Below, piece after piece: positions 16,849 through 26,136 of a stretch of 64,000 nucleotides of DNA. The stretch's first letter is position 1. Each line of letters starts with the position of its first letter. The DNA is from Sphingobacteruim zhuxiongii (lineage in GTDB: Bacteria; Bacteroidota; Bacteroidia; Sphingobacteriales; Sphingobacteriaceae): assembly GCF_009557615.1 (NCBI RefSeq), contig NZ_CP045652.1, positions 682,001 through 746,000 on the forward strand, read 5' to 3'. The notes beneath the pieces are model-generated. The model saw only the letters and a program-made list of their open reading frames with translations, had not been told where the DNA came from and made no database searches. A program made the translations under genes and the position numbers.

Positions 16849-18987
16849 TTACTCTACAATCTTTAACTCGTCAATAATGTTTTGCGCACCTGCAAATTTA
16901 TCAATCACGAAAAGAACATAACGGATATCTACGGATATAGTTCTCTGCAATTTTGGATCAAAGATTACATCGCCAGCCATAGCCTCGATGTTGCCATCAA
17001 AAGCCAAGCCAATTAATTCACCTTTTCCATTTAAAACAGGCGATCCTGAGTTACCACCAGTGATATCTTGATCACTAAGGAAGTTGACAGGTAGGTGTCC
17101 AGCTTTATCTGCATAACGTCCATAATCCTTTGTTTCGTATAATTCCATTAAACGTTTTGGAAGATCAAACTCCTCATCGTTTGGTTTATATTTTGCAATT
17201 GTACCTTTTAAGGTCGTGTAATTATTCACTTTTGCATCGTTACGTTTATCTTTAGGTAATGCTCTGATTGTTCCGTAAGTTAAACGTAATGTAGAGTTTG
17301 CGTCCGGATAGTATTTTCCATTTGGATCCATTGCTAATACACCAGCAATATATTTGCGAGATGCTGCTTGGAAATCGTTTGTTAGCTTTTCAGTCTCTGG
17401 ACTCGATTCACGGTATTTATTCATCAAAGCTGTAGAAATAGCTAATAATGGATCCGTTTCAACTTTTTTCGCATCAGGATTAGCTAAATAAGCGTTTAAT
17501 TTCTCTTTTGATCCAAATACACTGTTTTCAAAAGCTGACTGAATATCGGCTTGGAAATTACCGGAATTTTTGTCGGCCATTTGACGAATTGAAGGTGCAA
17601 TTTGTCCTCCTTTAGCAGCATATAAGTTCAATTCATCAGCCAATACGTCAACTTCTAATGGAATATATACACCCTCATAGTTGTCATTGATGTAAGCTTC
17701 AAGACGCGGTTTCATTTCATTACGTTTCGCTTCATTTTCATTTGCATATTGGATTAACGCAGAGCCAAGGCTGTACGGTAATGCAGCAAAAGTAGATGAA
17801 CGTAGCATGCCAGTTAAATAATTGTCATGTCTTGCTTTTTCGTTGGTCGCAGCATAATAAGCGTTGATTGTCGAAATAACATCACCGTATTGTTCTTTAT
17901 TAGCTGGTTTATTTGCCCATTTGTCGAATTTTTTCTCCTGTTTCGCTTTAGCCTTCGCTGTTTTATGCTTGGTTAATGCATCGATCATACCTTGTCTGTT
18001 TTTCCAGTAATTGGCAACACCCGAATATTTAGATGCGTAGTTAATACGAACAGCTTGGTCTTTATCCATGTATTTTTTCATCGCGTCCATCCCTGTTTTA
18101 GATGCTTCGACCCAAGCTGGATAAGCGAATTTTACATTTTGATCAATACCTGCGGCGTTCATCCAACGGTTTGTACGTCCAGGGTAACCTAGGATCATTG
18201 AAAAGTCACCTTCTTTAACTCCTTTGATGCTAACTGGAAGGAAGTATTTTGGCTTTAATGGAACATTTTCTTTCGAATATTCTGCTGGGTTGCCGTTTTT
18301 ATCTCCATATACACGGAAGATAGAAAAGTCACCAGTATGGCGAGGCCATTCCCAATTGTCGGTATCTCCACCGAATTTACCAATGCTGTTTGGAGGGGTA
18401 CCTACTAAGCGTACGTCTGTATAATCTTGATAAACGAAATAATAATATTCATTGCCGTTATAGAAAGGACGAACGGAGACGATGTATTTACCATTCTCAC
18501 TATTCTCAGCTTGAATCTTAGCAATTTCTTGATTAATTACTTTTTCGCGCTCTTTTTCCGACATTTTATCATTTACTAAACCTAAGATACGTTTAGAAAC
18601 ATCATCCATGCGAACGAAGAAACGAACCGATAATGATTTTGGTTTTAGTTCTTCAGCGTAGTTTTTCGCCCAGAAACCGTTTGTTAAATAATCGTGTTCC
18701 GGAGTCGACAATTCTGCGATTGCACCATAACCACAGTGGTGATTCGTAAATACTAGACCTGATCCAGAAACAATCTCCGCAGTACATCCACCATTGAATT
18801 GAACAATGGCATCTTTTAAGCTGGAATTATTGATGCTGTAAATTTCTTCTGCAGTAAGTTGTAATCCTTTTTTCTGCATGTCTGCCTCGTTAAGGCGCTT
18901 CAAGTGCATTAAAAACCACATGCCCTCGTCAGCGAACGAGAAGGTACTAACAAATGCCAGTACAATTAGTAAACCTATTTTTTTCAT
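16849..18987 (-). CDS. S46 family dipeptidyl-peptidase, DPP7 type
   Basis: S46 enzymes remove N-terminal dipeptides in the periplasm. The catalytic triad is visible: His in FTNHHCGYGA (about residue 75), Asp in GGDTDNWEWPRHTGDF and Ser in GGNSGSPV. The residue 18 positions after the catalytic Ser is Gly (FDGN); in this family Gly there goes with DPP7-like preference for hydrophobic residues, and Arg with DPP11 acidic specificity. A signal peptide (IGLLIVLAFVSTFSFA) follows the ATG at 18987, so the 17-residue extension upstream is not used. Length from that start is 712 residues, normal for the family. Confidence 0.92.
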   Translation of the reverse strand: MKKIGLLIVLAFVSTFSFADEGMWFLMHLKRLNEADMQKKGLQLTAEEIYSINNSSLKDAIVQFNGGCTAEIVSGSGLVFTNHHCGYGAIAELSTPEHDYLTNGFWAKNYAEELKPKSLSVRFFVRMDDVSKRILGLVNDKMSEKEREKVINQEIAKIQAENSENGKYIVSVRPFYNGNEYYYFVYQDYTDVRLVGTPPNSIGKFGGDTDNWEWPRHTGDFSIFRVYGDKNGNPAEYSKENVPLKPKYFLPVSIKGVKEGDFSMILGYPGRTNRWMNAAGIDQNVKFAYPAWVEASKTGMDAMKKYMDKDQAVRINYASKYSGVANYWKNRQGMIDALTKHKTAKAKAKQEKKFDKWANKPANKEQYGDVISTINAYYAATNEKARHDNYLTGMLRSSTFAALPYSLGSALIQYANENEAKRNEMKPRLEAYINDNYEGVYIPLEVDVLADELNLYAAKGGQIAPSIRQMADKNSGNFQADIQSAFENSVFGSKEKLNAYLANPDAKKVETDPLLAISTALMNKYRESSPETEKLTNDFQAASRKYIAGVLAMDPNGKYYPDANSTLRLTYGTIRALPKDKRNDAKVNNYTTLKGTIAKYKPNDEEFDLPKRLMELYETKDYGRYADKAGHLPVNFLSDQDITGGNSGSPVLNGKGELIGLAFDGNIEAMAGDVIFDPKLQRTISVDIRYVLFVIDKFAGAQNIIDELKIVE

Positions 18988-19085
18988 ATCAACCTTATTT
19001 GTAATTGACAAATTTGCTGGAATTTGCTCGTATATCAAAATGATTTGTCAGGAAATCCATACACAAGCATGTGCTAGCTTTTCCC

Positions 19086-19093
19086 TATCTTTG
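19086..19093 (+). promoter_or_regulatory. -7 element directly before the helicase ATG
   Basis: TATCTTTG matches TAnnTTTG and ends five bases before the ATG at 19099. The predicted transcription start coincides with the start codon, which implies a leaderless mRNA. Confidence 0.55.
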
Positions 19094-19098
19094 TCGCA

Positions 19099-20445
19099 AT
19101 GGCATCATTCGAGGACTTTAAATTAAATAGACAGCTATTAAATGCGATAGCGGAAGCAGGCTACACCACGCCTACAGAAATACAGCAAAAAGCAATCACT
19201 CCCATACTCGCGGGTCAAGATGTGATGGGCGTTGCTCAAACAGGTACAGGAAAGACTGCCGCCTTTGTATTACCGATGCTGATGAAGCTAAAGTATGCAC
19301 AGGGAAATGATCCTAGAGCATTGATTTTAAGTCCAACTCGCGAGTTGGCCATGCAAATTGAAGAACATATTCGTTTATTTTCCGCCTATCTTGATTTAAG
19401 AACGGTCTTGCTCTATGGTGGTTTAGGCCCAAAGACTCAAAAAGAACTTCTAGCGAAAGGTTGTGACATTATTGTTGCTACACCTGGACGCTTTTTAGAT
19501 TTATATCTCGAGGGAGATATCAATGTAAAGTCTTTGAAGTTCTTAGTTCTTGATGAAGCTGATAAGATGATGGATATGGGCTTTATTGGTAAGATCCATA
19601 GGATTTTAGAAGTCGTTCCACGGAAACGTCAAAACCTGTTGTTCTCTGCAACCATGGGTGAATTGGTTAGAAAGATTGCAGGTGATTTTCTTGCGTTTCC
19701 AACCATAATTGAAGTTAGCGAGCAAGCAACTCCTGCTGCGACGGTAGTTCAATCCCTCTATTATGTTCCCAATTTAAAGACGAAACTAAATCTATTACAG
19801 CATTTCTTAAAGGATGGTGATAACTTTAGTCGTATTATCGTGTTCTGTAGGACGAAGGTTGTTGCGGATCAGATTTTCTCTTTTCTAGAGCGGAAGTATG
19901 CTCAAGATGAGGTTCGGGTAATCCATGCGAATAAAGGACAGAATACACGTATTAATTCTATTAATGCATTTAAAGAGGGAAATGTTCGAATTCTAGTAGC
20001 GACGGATGTTGCTGCCCGTGGATTGGATGTTTCTCAAGTTTCACATGTATTTAATTTTGATGTTCCAATTGTTATAGAAGATTACGTTCACCGTATTGGA
20101 AGAACTGGACGCGCATTTAATACTGGTGATGCAATTACTTTTGCAAGTCCTTCTGAAGAATACAATGTAAAGAAAATTGAGAAGTTAATTCGTCAATCGA
20201 TTCCTGTATATAACATTCCAGATGACGTTGCTATTGAAAAAACTGGCTTTGAAGAGAAGCAGGCAATTGCTAGGGAGATTGACACCCAAAAGAAAAAGGA
20301 TGATCCTGAATTTAAAGGAGCTTTCCATGAAAAGAAATATGTGATAAAGGCGGCAGCTGCACGTGCTTCAGGTGCTCGTCCGAATAAAGGTAAATCGGGG
20401 AAGCCTGTAAAAAAAGGAACAGGTAAACCGGGAAAAAGAAAATGA
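19099..20445 (+). CDS. DEAD-box ATP-dependent RNA helicase
   Basis: This 448-residue RNA helicase has the Q motif (TPTEIQQKAI), motif I AQTGTGKTAA, Ia PTRELA, II DEAD, III SAT, and the C-terminal motifs ARGLDVSQ and HRIGRTGR. A basic tail (ARPNKGKSGKPVKKGTGKPG) would bind RNA, as in RhlE-like proteins. It likely remodels RNA in ribosome assembly or decay. Its stop overlaps the ATG of the next gene by four bases. Confidence 0.93.
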   Translation: MASFEDFKLNRQLLNAIAEAGYTTPTEIQQKAITPILAGQDVMGVAQTGTGKTAAFVLPMLMKLKYAQGNDPRALILSPTRELAMQIEEHIRLFSAYLDLRTVLLYGGLGPKTQKELLAKGCDIIVATPGRFLDLYLEGDINVKSLKFLVLDEADKMMDMGFIGKIHRILEVVPRKRQNLLFSATMGELVRKIAGDFLAFPTIIEVSEQATPAATVVQSLYYVPNLKTKLNLLQHFLKDGDNFSRIIVFCRTKVVADQIFSFLERKYAQDEVRVIHANKGQNTRINSINAFKEGNVRILVATDVAARGLDVSQVSHVFNFDVPIVIEDYVHRIGRTGRAFNTGDAITFASPSEEYNVKKIEKLIRQSIPVYNIPDDVAIEKTGFEEKQAIAREIDTQKKKDDPEFKGAFHEKKYVIKAAAARASGARPNKGKSGKPVKKGTGKPGKRK

Positions 20446-20684
20446 AACTAACACCGCTGAATATAACATTAGCCTGTGTGCTTGTTTGGGCAATCTCGGA
20501 GTTGGGGAACGAAGGGGAGCCTTTGTTTTCGTGGGTATGGCTTGTTATATTATCAGTTTTATTGGTGTTTGTGGATATTCTTTTTCGCTTATGGATAAAA
20601 GATGTTCAACGTTTATGGACCATGCAAATTGGATTTATGGTTATTGTTGGCATCGTAACAGTTTTGATTAAATTACAGTTTTAG
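20442..20684 (+). CDS. Small membrane protein, 80 residues
   Basis: The protein has three hydrophobic segments (about residues 7-17, 26-48 and 62-78; for example FSWVWLVILSVLLVFVDILF and IGFMVIVGIVTVLIKL), so it is an integral membrane protein. No family is recognised. It overlaps the helicase stop (ATGA) and ends two bases before gldC, so it is in the same transcription unit, suggesting co-expression but not function. Confidence 0.75.
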   Translation: MKLTPLNITLACVLVWAISELGNEGEPLFSWVWLVILSVLLVFVDILFRLWIKDVQRLWTMQIGFMVIVGIVTVLIKLQF

Positions 20685-20686
20685 AT

Positions 20687-21037
20687 ATGAAAAAAGCGGA
20701 AATAAAGCTTAATGTGACGTTGGATGAAACAAACGTGCCTGAAAGTATTCAATGGACCTCTTCTGATGGTCAAAGCGCAGAAGAGCTACCAGCGAAGGCA
20801 ATGTTCTTAGCGTTATGGGATGCTCAATATAAAAATACCCTTCGTATTGATTTATGGACTAAGGATATGCCTTATGATGAAATGAAACGTTTCTTTTATG
20901 AGACTTTACAAACGATGGCAGATTCTTTTATTCGTGCCTCTGGAGGTGATCCGATGGCTGAAAAGGTAATTGCAGATTTACGTGATTACTGCGCACACTA
21001 TGCGGATAAAATGGAGATATTAGAACAACAAAACTAA
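20687..21037 (+). CDS. gldC: Gliding motility protein GldC
   Basis: This 116-residue protein matches GldC: it begins KKAEIKLNVTLDETNVPESI and continues with WTSSDGQSAEELPAKAMFLA and LWTKDMPYDEMKRFF. GldC was found with the gliding and type 9 secretion genes of Bacteroidota but is present in many non-gliding species, and its exact role is not settled. It is soluble with no signal peptide. It lies in a plus-strand unit with the helicase, small membrane protein and EVE protein. Confidence 0.9.
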   Translation: MKKAEIKLNVTLDETNVPESIQWTSSDGQSAEELPAKAMFLALWDAQYKNTLRIDLWTKDMPYDEMKRFFYETLQTMADSFIRASGGDPMAEKVIADLRDYCAHYADKMEILEQQN

Positions 21038-21050
21038 CGATTAGCAATAC

Positions 21051-21455
21051 ATGAACTACTTTATCGTAAAGTCTGAACCTTTTAAATATAGCTGGGAACA
21101 GTTTAATAAAGATGGTGAGACCTTCTGGGATGGTGTCCGAAACTATCAGGCAAGAAATAATCTGAAAGCAATGAAAACAGGAGATTTAGTGCTGTTTTAC
21201 CATAGTAACGAAGGTAAAGAAGTTGTGGGGATAGCTAAAGTTGTTAAGGAATTTTATCAGGATCCAACGACCGACGATGAGCGTTGGGTAGTCGTGGATT
21301 TAGCGCCGGTTGAATCCTTTAAGACTCCAGTAACATTGGAAACGATTAAAGCAGATCCATTATTACAGGATATTGCTCTTGTAAAACAAGGTCGTTTGTC
21401 GGTAATGCCTTTAAAAGCAGAAGAGTTCGATCGTTTAGTTGAGCTAGGTCAATAA
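21051..21455 (+). CDS. EVE domain protein
   Basis: This 134-residue protein is a complete EVE domain, a PUA-like fold that binds modified nucleobases. Diagnostic parts are NYFIVKSEPFKYSW, FWDGVRNYQARNN, the GDLVLFYHSNEGKEVVGIAK strand pair and VKQGRLSVMPLKAEEFDRL. A role in RNA or modified DNA recognition is by family only. It is the last gene of the unit before a very strong terminator. Confidence 0.92.
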   Translation: MNYFIVKSEPFKYSWEQFNKDGETFWDGVRNYQARNNLKAMKTGDLVLFYHSNEGKEVVGIAKVVKEFYQDPTTDDERWVVVDLAPVESFKTPVTLETIKADPLLQDIALVKQGRLSVMPLKAEEFDRLVELGQ

Positions 21456-21486
21456 TCGATGTAACAATCCAAAGAAATAAAATATT

Positions 21487-21526
21487 AAAAGAGAAAGCGC
21501 TTCCAATTGGAAGCGCTTTCTCTTTT
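21487..21526 (+). terminator. Terminator after the EVE gene
   Basis: GAGAAAGCGCTTCC and GGAAGCGCTTTCTC form a perfect long stem around AATT, followed by TTTT. It lies 31 bases after the EVE stop. Confidence 0.9.
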
Positions 21527-21649
21527 AATAAAATCATCAATACGATTGATTTACACATTCAACTTACTTGTTCACTCATTAAAAACAATTTCATTTCCTA
21601 AATGATTTATTTTTATCTTGAGTGATCATTAACTGCAATTAAACCAATT

Positions 21650-22381
21650 ATGATAAGGGCGGTAATATTAGACGATGAGCTAAAAGGAAGCAGTCTTTTG
21701 CAACATAAGCTTCAAGTATTTTCTAAGATTTTAGAGGTAGTTTCGATATTTAATGATCCTACGAAAGCCTTGTCGTGTATAGTCGAACAACAGCCTGATG
21801 TCCTGTTCTTAGATGTAGAAATGCCCATTATGAATGGTTTTCAATTTCTAGAATCCCTGGGTCAATTCGACTTTGAGGTCATCTTTGTTACAGCATATAA
21901 CATTTACACCTTGGATGCACTCCGGGCAAATGCACTGGATTATCTATTGAAGCCAGTCGATCACGATGAGCTTGAGAAGGCTATTACGAAGTTAGAAAAG
22001 CGAATTAACGGAAAGCTTGAATTGCGAAAAATGGATGCCCAATCCTTAAAAATCAATAGTTCACGCATTGCATTGCCAACCGCAGAAGGTATTCATTTGA
22101 TAAAGAGAGAGGATATACTTCGTGTCGAAGCAATGAGTAATTATTCCGTATTTTATCTGATAAATCAACCTAAAATCATTGTTTCTAAGACCCTGAAAGA
22201 ATATGAACTATTATTAGATAACCCTAATTTCTTCAGAATAAACCGAGGTGTCATTGTCAACTTAGATTACGTCGTTAAATACCGTAAAGGAGATGGAGGA
22301 CAATTGGAAACCATAGATGGGGCAGAATTGGAAGTTTCATCCAGCAAAAAGCAATTGTTAATGGATCGCTTATTCTCCTAA
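21650..22381 (+). CDS. LytTR-family response regulator
   Basis: The 243-residue protein has an N-terminal receiver domain (acidic pair LDDE near residue 9; phosphoacceptor Asp in VLFLDVEMPIMNG, about residue 55; Lys in YLLKPVDHDE) and a C-terminal LytTR DNA-binding domain (HLIKREDILRVEAMSNYSVF, FFRINRGVIVNLDYVVKY). It is the partner of the sensor kinase nine bases downstream. DNA targets are unknown. Confidence 0.93.
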   Translation: MIRAVILDDELKGSSLLQHKLQVFSKILEVVSIFNDPTKALSCIVEQQPDVLFLDVEMPIMNGFQFLESLGQFDFEVIFVTAYNIYTLDALRANALDYLLKPVDHDELEKAITKLEKRINGKLELRKMDAQSLKINSSRIALPTAEGIHLIKREDILRVEAMSNYSVFYLINQPKIIVSKTLKEYELLLDNPNFFRINRGVIVNLDYVVKYRKGDGGQLETIDGAELEVSSSKKQLLMDRLFS

Positions 22382-22390
22382 ATATGCCGC

Positions 22391-25300
22391 ATGATAGTAG
22401 TCAAGCCTATTTTTTCGATTCTATTTCTCATCGTCGTATCAGCTTTTTGTAGCGTCGCGCAGCAAAGGATTCACAACTTTATTCAATATTCCGAGCAGGA
22501 TGGGTTACCGAGTAATTCGATCAATGGTTTGGCTGTTGACAGTGCGGGGATTCTTTGGTTGACGAGCAAGCATGGCTTAGCATATTTTGATGGTACTAGA
22601 TTTACCCATGTTCCTTTTCAGCAAGGGACGAGTACCTATTCTAATTATTTGGGAACACTAGCCATCGATCGGGAAGACAGGATTTGGATAACAACGAATG
22701 ATAGAGGGCTTCTGTGCTACGATCGCTCCAAACCTGCCAATGAGTCGTTGAAACAATTTCATGCGATTGCGGGGGCTGAAAAGTTGATTAAAACGAATTT
22801 CTATGATGTTGTACTCTCCTCCTCTGGATTAATTTATTTTGGAGGGCAAGAAACAGATTTGCAAGTGCTGAATCCTAAGACTGGGCAGGTTCGACAGATC
22901 AAAATGGTAGGAATCAATACGGTAGAACCTTTAACAATCTATAGCATTCGAGAGGATCGTGAAGGGAATCTATGGCTAGGGACACGCTATCATGGTTTTA
23001 TACAGTACAATCCAAAGTCTAAACAATGTATTCAAGTCGATTTAAAGAATGCGGGGGAGAATGGTGCAACCGGAATTTCCTTTGTCAATAACCGTGTTTT
23101 TTTAGGCTACTACGATTATGATTTGGTATCCTACGATCCGAAATCAAAGCAATTGAGAAAATCCATTCTTGGTTTAGGAAAGAACAAAGAGTACTACGAT
23201 AATTTTATCTCAGCACTTGCCTATTGGCCAGAAGCGAATTCATTGTTGATTGGTCATAATGCAAAAGGTCTTTGGAACTTAGATTTAACAACGAATACTA
23301 TGGATTCTATCCATTGGGATGATTTGATGCCGATCCTTCCGAAGCCTAGTCGAGTGCAAACAATACTGCCGATTAAAGATGGTTATTGGTTGGGGACGGA
23401 ATCAGGATTATTCTATTATTCATCAGTGAGAAATAAGATTAACACACTTATTCCGATATCGAAAAAGGAAGAAGCAATTTTAAAAATTATAGCCTGGGGA
23501 GAGGAGCTTTGGTATCGTACCGATCATTATTTTGGTCAACTCGATTCCAATTACCGGCGAATTTCATCCTATCCAATAGGAGATATCCGAATCAGTGTGA
23601 TGACTGGAATTGGAGGTAAGCTTTATTTCTCAACATTCGAGGATGGCGTTTATGTTTTTAGTCGTTCGGAGCGGATTTTAAAAGCATTGCCCATCGATGG
23701 TAATTCTTATGCCTTTCGAAAAGCAGATTGTAATACGATTATTCCAGATACCATTTCGACGGTTCCAGTGTTATGGATCGGGTCCTGGAACTCCGGACTA
23801 TACAAGTATGTACCTGATAAAAAAAGTATCGCGTTATATAGTAAAGATGCAGGTTTGCCCGATCATAAAGTGATTACGGTAGGGAAGGACCCTAAAGGTC
23901 GAATTTGGTTAGGGATGGATGGATTTGGAGCTTTACGTTTGTTGGACAAGGAATCACCACGATTTAAGTCCTATTTTCAAGGGAAAAAGAAGGGAGAATT
24001 GCTTTCCAATACCATTTTCGCGTTTTACACCACGCAAAATGGAGACTTTTGGTTTTCAAGTGCTGCTTCAGGTATTGGTCGAATCATTGAAAATGAGGGC
24101 GGTGAATTTGAGTTTGCACACTATTATGATCGTAATGCATTTCCTTGGCTATATGCTGTCGATATGAAGGAAGATCGCATGGGCTCTCTATGGGTTAAGG
24201 CACTTGATGGCGTGATGTTGTTCGATCAAAAAAAACAGTCATTTCGACATTTATTGGATGGGAGAGGTGTATACCCTGATAAGTCGATAAATACAACAGG
24301 CTTTTTTATTGACCATAAGACATTGATTTGGACAACCTCGAGAGGTTTAATCACAGGAAATCTAGCGGATGTTTATGCCGGTGACCGTATAACGGCTATT
24401 CCAGTGATCAGTAAATTGTCGGTATTGAATCAAGATCAAACGCATCGATTAATGGCTGATGTCGTTCAGTTAAAAGCTTTCGAAAATAGCTTTTCATTTG
24501 CTTTTTCATCGGATCGCCAGCAACTCGGAGCCGGCTTAAAATATGCTTATCAGTTGGAAGGTTTTGATAAGGAATGGATTCCTGCTGGAGAAGATTTGCA
24601 AGCTTTTTATAGTAATTTGCCCGCGGGCAACTTTAAGTTTAAAGTTCGTGTAGACGATGGTATGGGTAACTGGTCAACACAAAATGCGGTGGTATATGTT
24701 ACGCTCAAATCGTATTGGTATTTGACTTGGTGGTTTAAAACATTGTTAGTTCTTCTAATTTCTTCCGCTATCATTTCCTTCTTTTTATATCGCATAAAAC
24801 AACAGAAGTTGATTAATAAAATGCAGCTTTCTTACAGTTCAAAATTAGAGCAAGAACTCGCGTTGAAAGCGCAGAAAATACAAGAACAAGCGATAGACAT
24901 CGAAAGAGAAAAGCAAGAGAAAATAGCGAAGGATTTTAAGCAAAAACTTTATGAAAGTGAACTGAAAGCTATTCGTTCACAAATGAATCCACACTTTATT
25001 TTCAATGTTTTGAATTCGATTGAGGCGTATGTGGTAGAAAACGATAGTAAGAATGCCTCGATGCTGATACAAAAATTCGCAAGCTTAAGCCGTATTGTAT
25101 TGGAAAACTCTCAGTTCTCCATCGTCAGTATGAGATCCGAATTACAGCTAGTGAAATTATACTTAGAATTGGAACGATCTCGATTTGATCAAGCCTTTGA
25201 GTTTAAAATTGATGTAGATCCTGAAATTGAGGCCGAGGAAACGAAAGTACCTTCATTGTTAATTCAACCTTTGGTAGAAAACGCTGTTCATCACGGTGTT

Positions 25301-25603
25301 CGTCATCTTCAAGATCGAAAGGGAATGATTCATCTACGAGTATACCAGCAAGATGTGGAAGTGATTATTGATATTCGCGATAATGGAATTGGATTCTCAA
25401 GTTCGAAAATGGCCAATAAACCAAGTTTTAAAAGCACATCTTTCGGGATAAAGGGTATAGAAGACCGGCTAAAGATGATTAATGATAATTACAGTTCTCC
25501 TATCGCTCATCTGCATATCATTGAACTCGATTTAGCAGAAACCGGATTTAAAACGCTGTTGAGGATTATTCTCCCCAAAAGAGGAATAGTAGAGGGGGAC
25601 TAG
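22391..25603 (+). CDS. Two-component-propeller sensor histidine kinase (HisKA-like PF06580 type)
   Basis: This 1070-residue sensor has a signal peptide (ILFLIVVSAFCSVAQQ), about twelve propeller repeats forming one or two periplasmic beta-propellers (for example DSAGILWLTSKHGLAYFD, DREDRIWITTNDRGLLCYD), a Y_Y_Y domain (YAYQLEGFDKEWIPAGEDLQ), one membrane helix (LLVLLISSAIISFFLY, about residue 790), a coiled coil and a LytS-like kinase with the phosphoacceptor His in QMNPHFIFNVLNSIEA and an ATP lid with DNGIGF. The architecture is a hybrid-like glycan or nutrient sensor, here with a separate regulator. It converges on the thioesterase gene; a six-pair hairpin (25593-25609) overlaps the end. 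Confidence 0.92.
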   Translation: MIVVKPIFSILFLIVVSAFCSVAQQRIHNFIQYSEQDGLPSNSINGLAVDSAGILWLTSKHGLAYFDGTRFTHVPFQQGTSTYSNYLGTLAIDREDRIWITTNDRGLLCYDRSKPANESLKQFHAIAGAEKLIKTNFYDVVLSSSGLIYFGGQETDLQVLNPKTGQVRQIKMVGINTVEPLTIYSIREDREGNLWLGTRYHGFIQYNPKSKQCIQVDLKNAGENGATGISFVNNRVFLGYYDYDLVSYDPKSKQLRKSILGLGKNKEYYDNFISALAYWPEANSLLIGHNAKGLWNLDLTTNTMDSIHWDDLMPILPKPSRVQTILPIKDGYWLGTESGLFYYSSVRNKINTLIPISKKEEAILKIIAWGEELWYRTDHYFGQLDSNYRRISSYPIGDIRISVMTGIGGKLYFSTFEDGVYVFSRSERILKALPIDGNSYAFRKADCNTIIPDTISTVPVLWIGSWNSGLYKYVPDKKSIALYSKDAGLPDHKVITVGKDPKGRIWLGMDGFGALRLLDKESPRFKSYFQGKKKGELLSNTIFAFYTTQNGDFWFSSAASGIGRIIENEGGEFEFAHYYDRNAFPWLYAVDMKEDRMGSLWVKALDGVMLFDQKKQSFRHLLDGRGVYPDKSINTTGFFIDHKTLIWTTSRGLITGNLADVYAGDRITAIPVISKLSVLNQDQTHRLMADVVQLKAFENSFSFAFSSDRQQLGAGLKYAYQLEGFDKEWIPAGEDLQAFYSNLPAGNFKFKVRVDDGMGNWSTQNAVVYVTLKSYWYLTWWFKTLLVLLISSAIISFFLYRIKQQKLINKMQLSYSSKLEQELALKAQKIQEQAIDIEREKQEKIAKDFKQKLYESELKAIRSQMNPHFIFNVLNSIEAYVVENDSKNASMLIQKFASLSRIVLENSQFSIVSMRSELQLVKLYLELERSRFDQAFEFKIDVDPEIEAEETKVPSLLIQPLVENAVHHGVRHLQDRKGMIHLRVYQQDVEVIIDIRDNGIGFSSSKMANKPSFKSTSFGIKGIEDRLKMINDNYSSPIAHLHIIELDLAETGFKTLLRIILPKRGIVEGD

Positions 25604-25608
25604 CCCCC

Positions 25609-26136
25609 TTAAATAGCATGGTTGAATAGCTCAACCAATGTCTTAATGCCTTTTGCGTTTTCGGGTTTTAATTTGCCACCTAACAGTAGGCGTAATTCGC
25701 GACGCTGAAGTGCTTCCTCAAATAATTTCTTCTCGACATCGGTCTCCGGAATCAATCCAGGAATAGCCTTTGGTTTTCCATTTTCATCGATGGATACAAA
25801 GGTATAGTAGGCTTCATTGGACTTGACTTTAGTTCCCTCAGGCAGGTTTTGCGCGAAGATTTCCATGCGCACTTCTACAGAAGTGTTAAATGCACGGGTC
25901 ACTTGTGCTTGAATCGTCACGACCTCGCCCAACTTAATAGAACGCTTAAACGATACATTATCTACAGATACGGTTACGACCTGATTTTTACAATGCTTTT
26001 GAGCAGCCATTGCTGAACAAATATCCATCCAATATAATAAGCGTCCGCCCATTAGATTACCAAATGTATTGGTATCGTTCGGGAGCACTAATTCATTCAT
26101 TTCCGTATAGGATTCTCTAGCGAAATTATCGTTCAT
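25609..26136 (-). CDS. Acyl-CoA thioesterase (hotdog fold)
   Basis: The 175-residue hotdog protein hydrolyses acyl-CoA to free acid and CoA. The motif NTFGNLMGGRLLYWMDICSA carries the usual active-site segment, followed by VTVSVDNVSFKRSIKLGEVV and AYYTFVSIDENGKP. It resembles YciA/BACH-type enzymes. Its start overlaps the end of the SDR gene by 11 bases, so the two are co-transcribed. Confidence 0.9.
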   Translation of the reverse strand: MNDNFARESYTEMNELVLPNDTNTFGNLMGGRLLYWMDICSAMAAQKHCKNQVVTVSVDNVSFKRSIKLGEVVTIQAQVTRAFNTSVEVRMEIFAQNLPEGTKVKSNEAYYTFVSIDENGKPKAIPGLIPETDVEKKLFEEALQRRELRLLLGGKLKPENAKGIKTLVELFNHAI

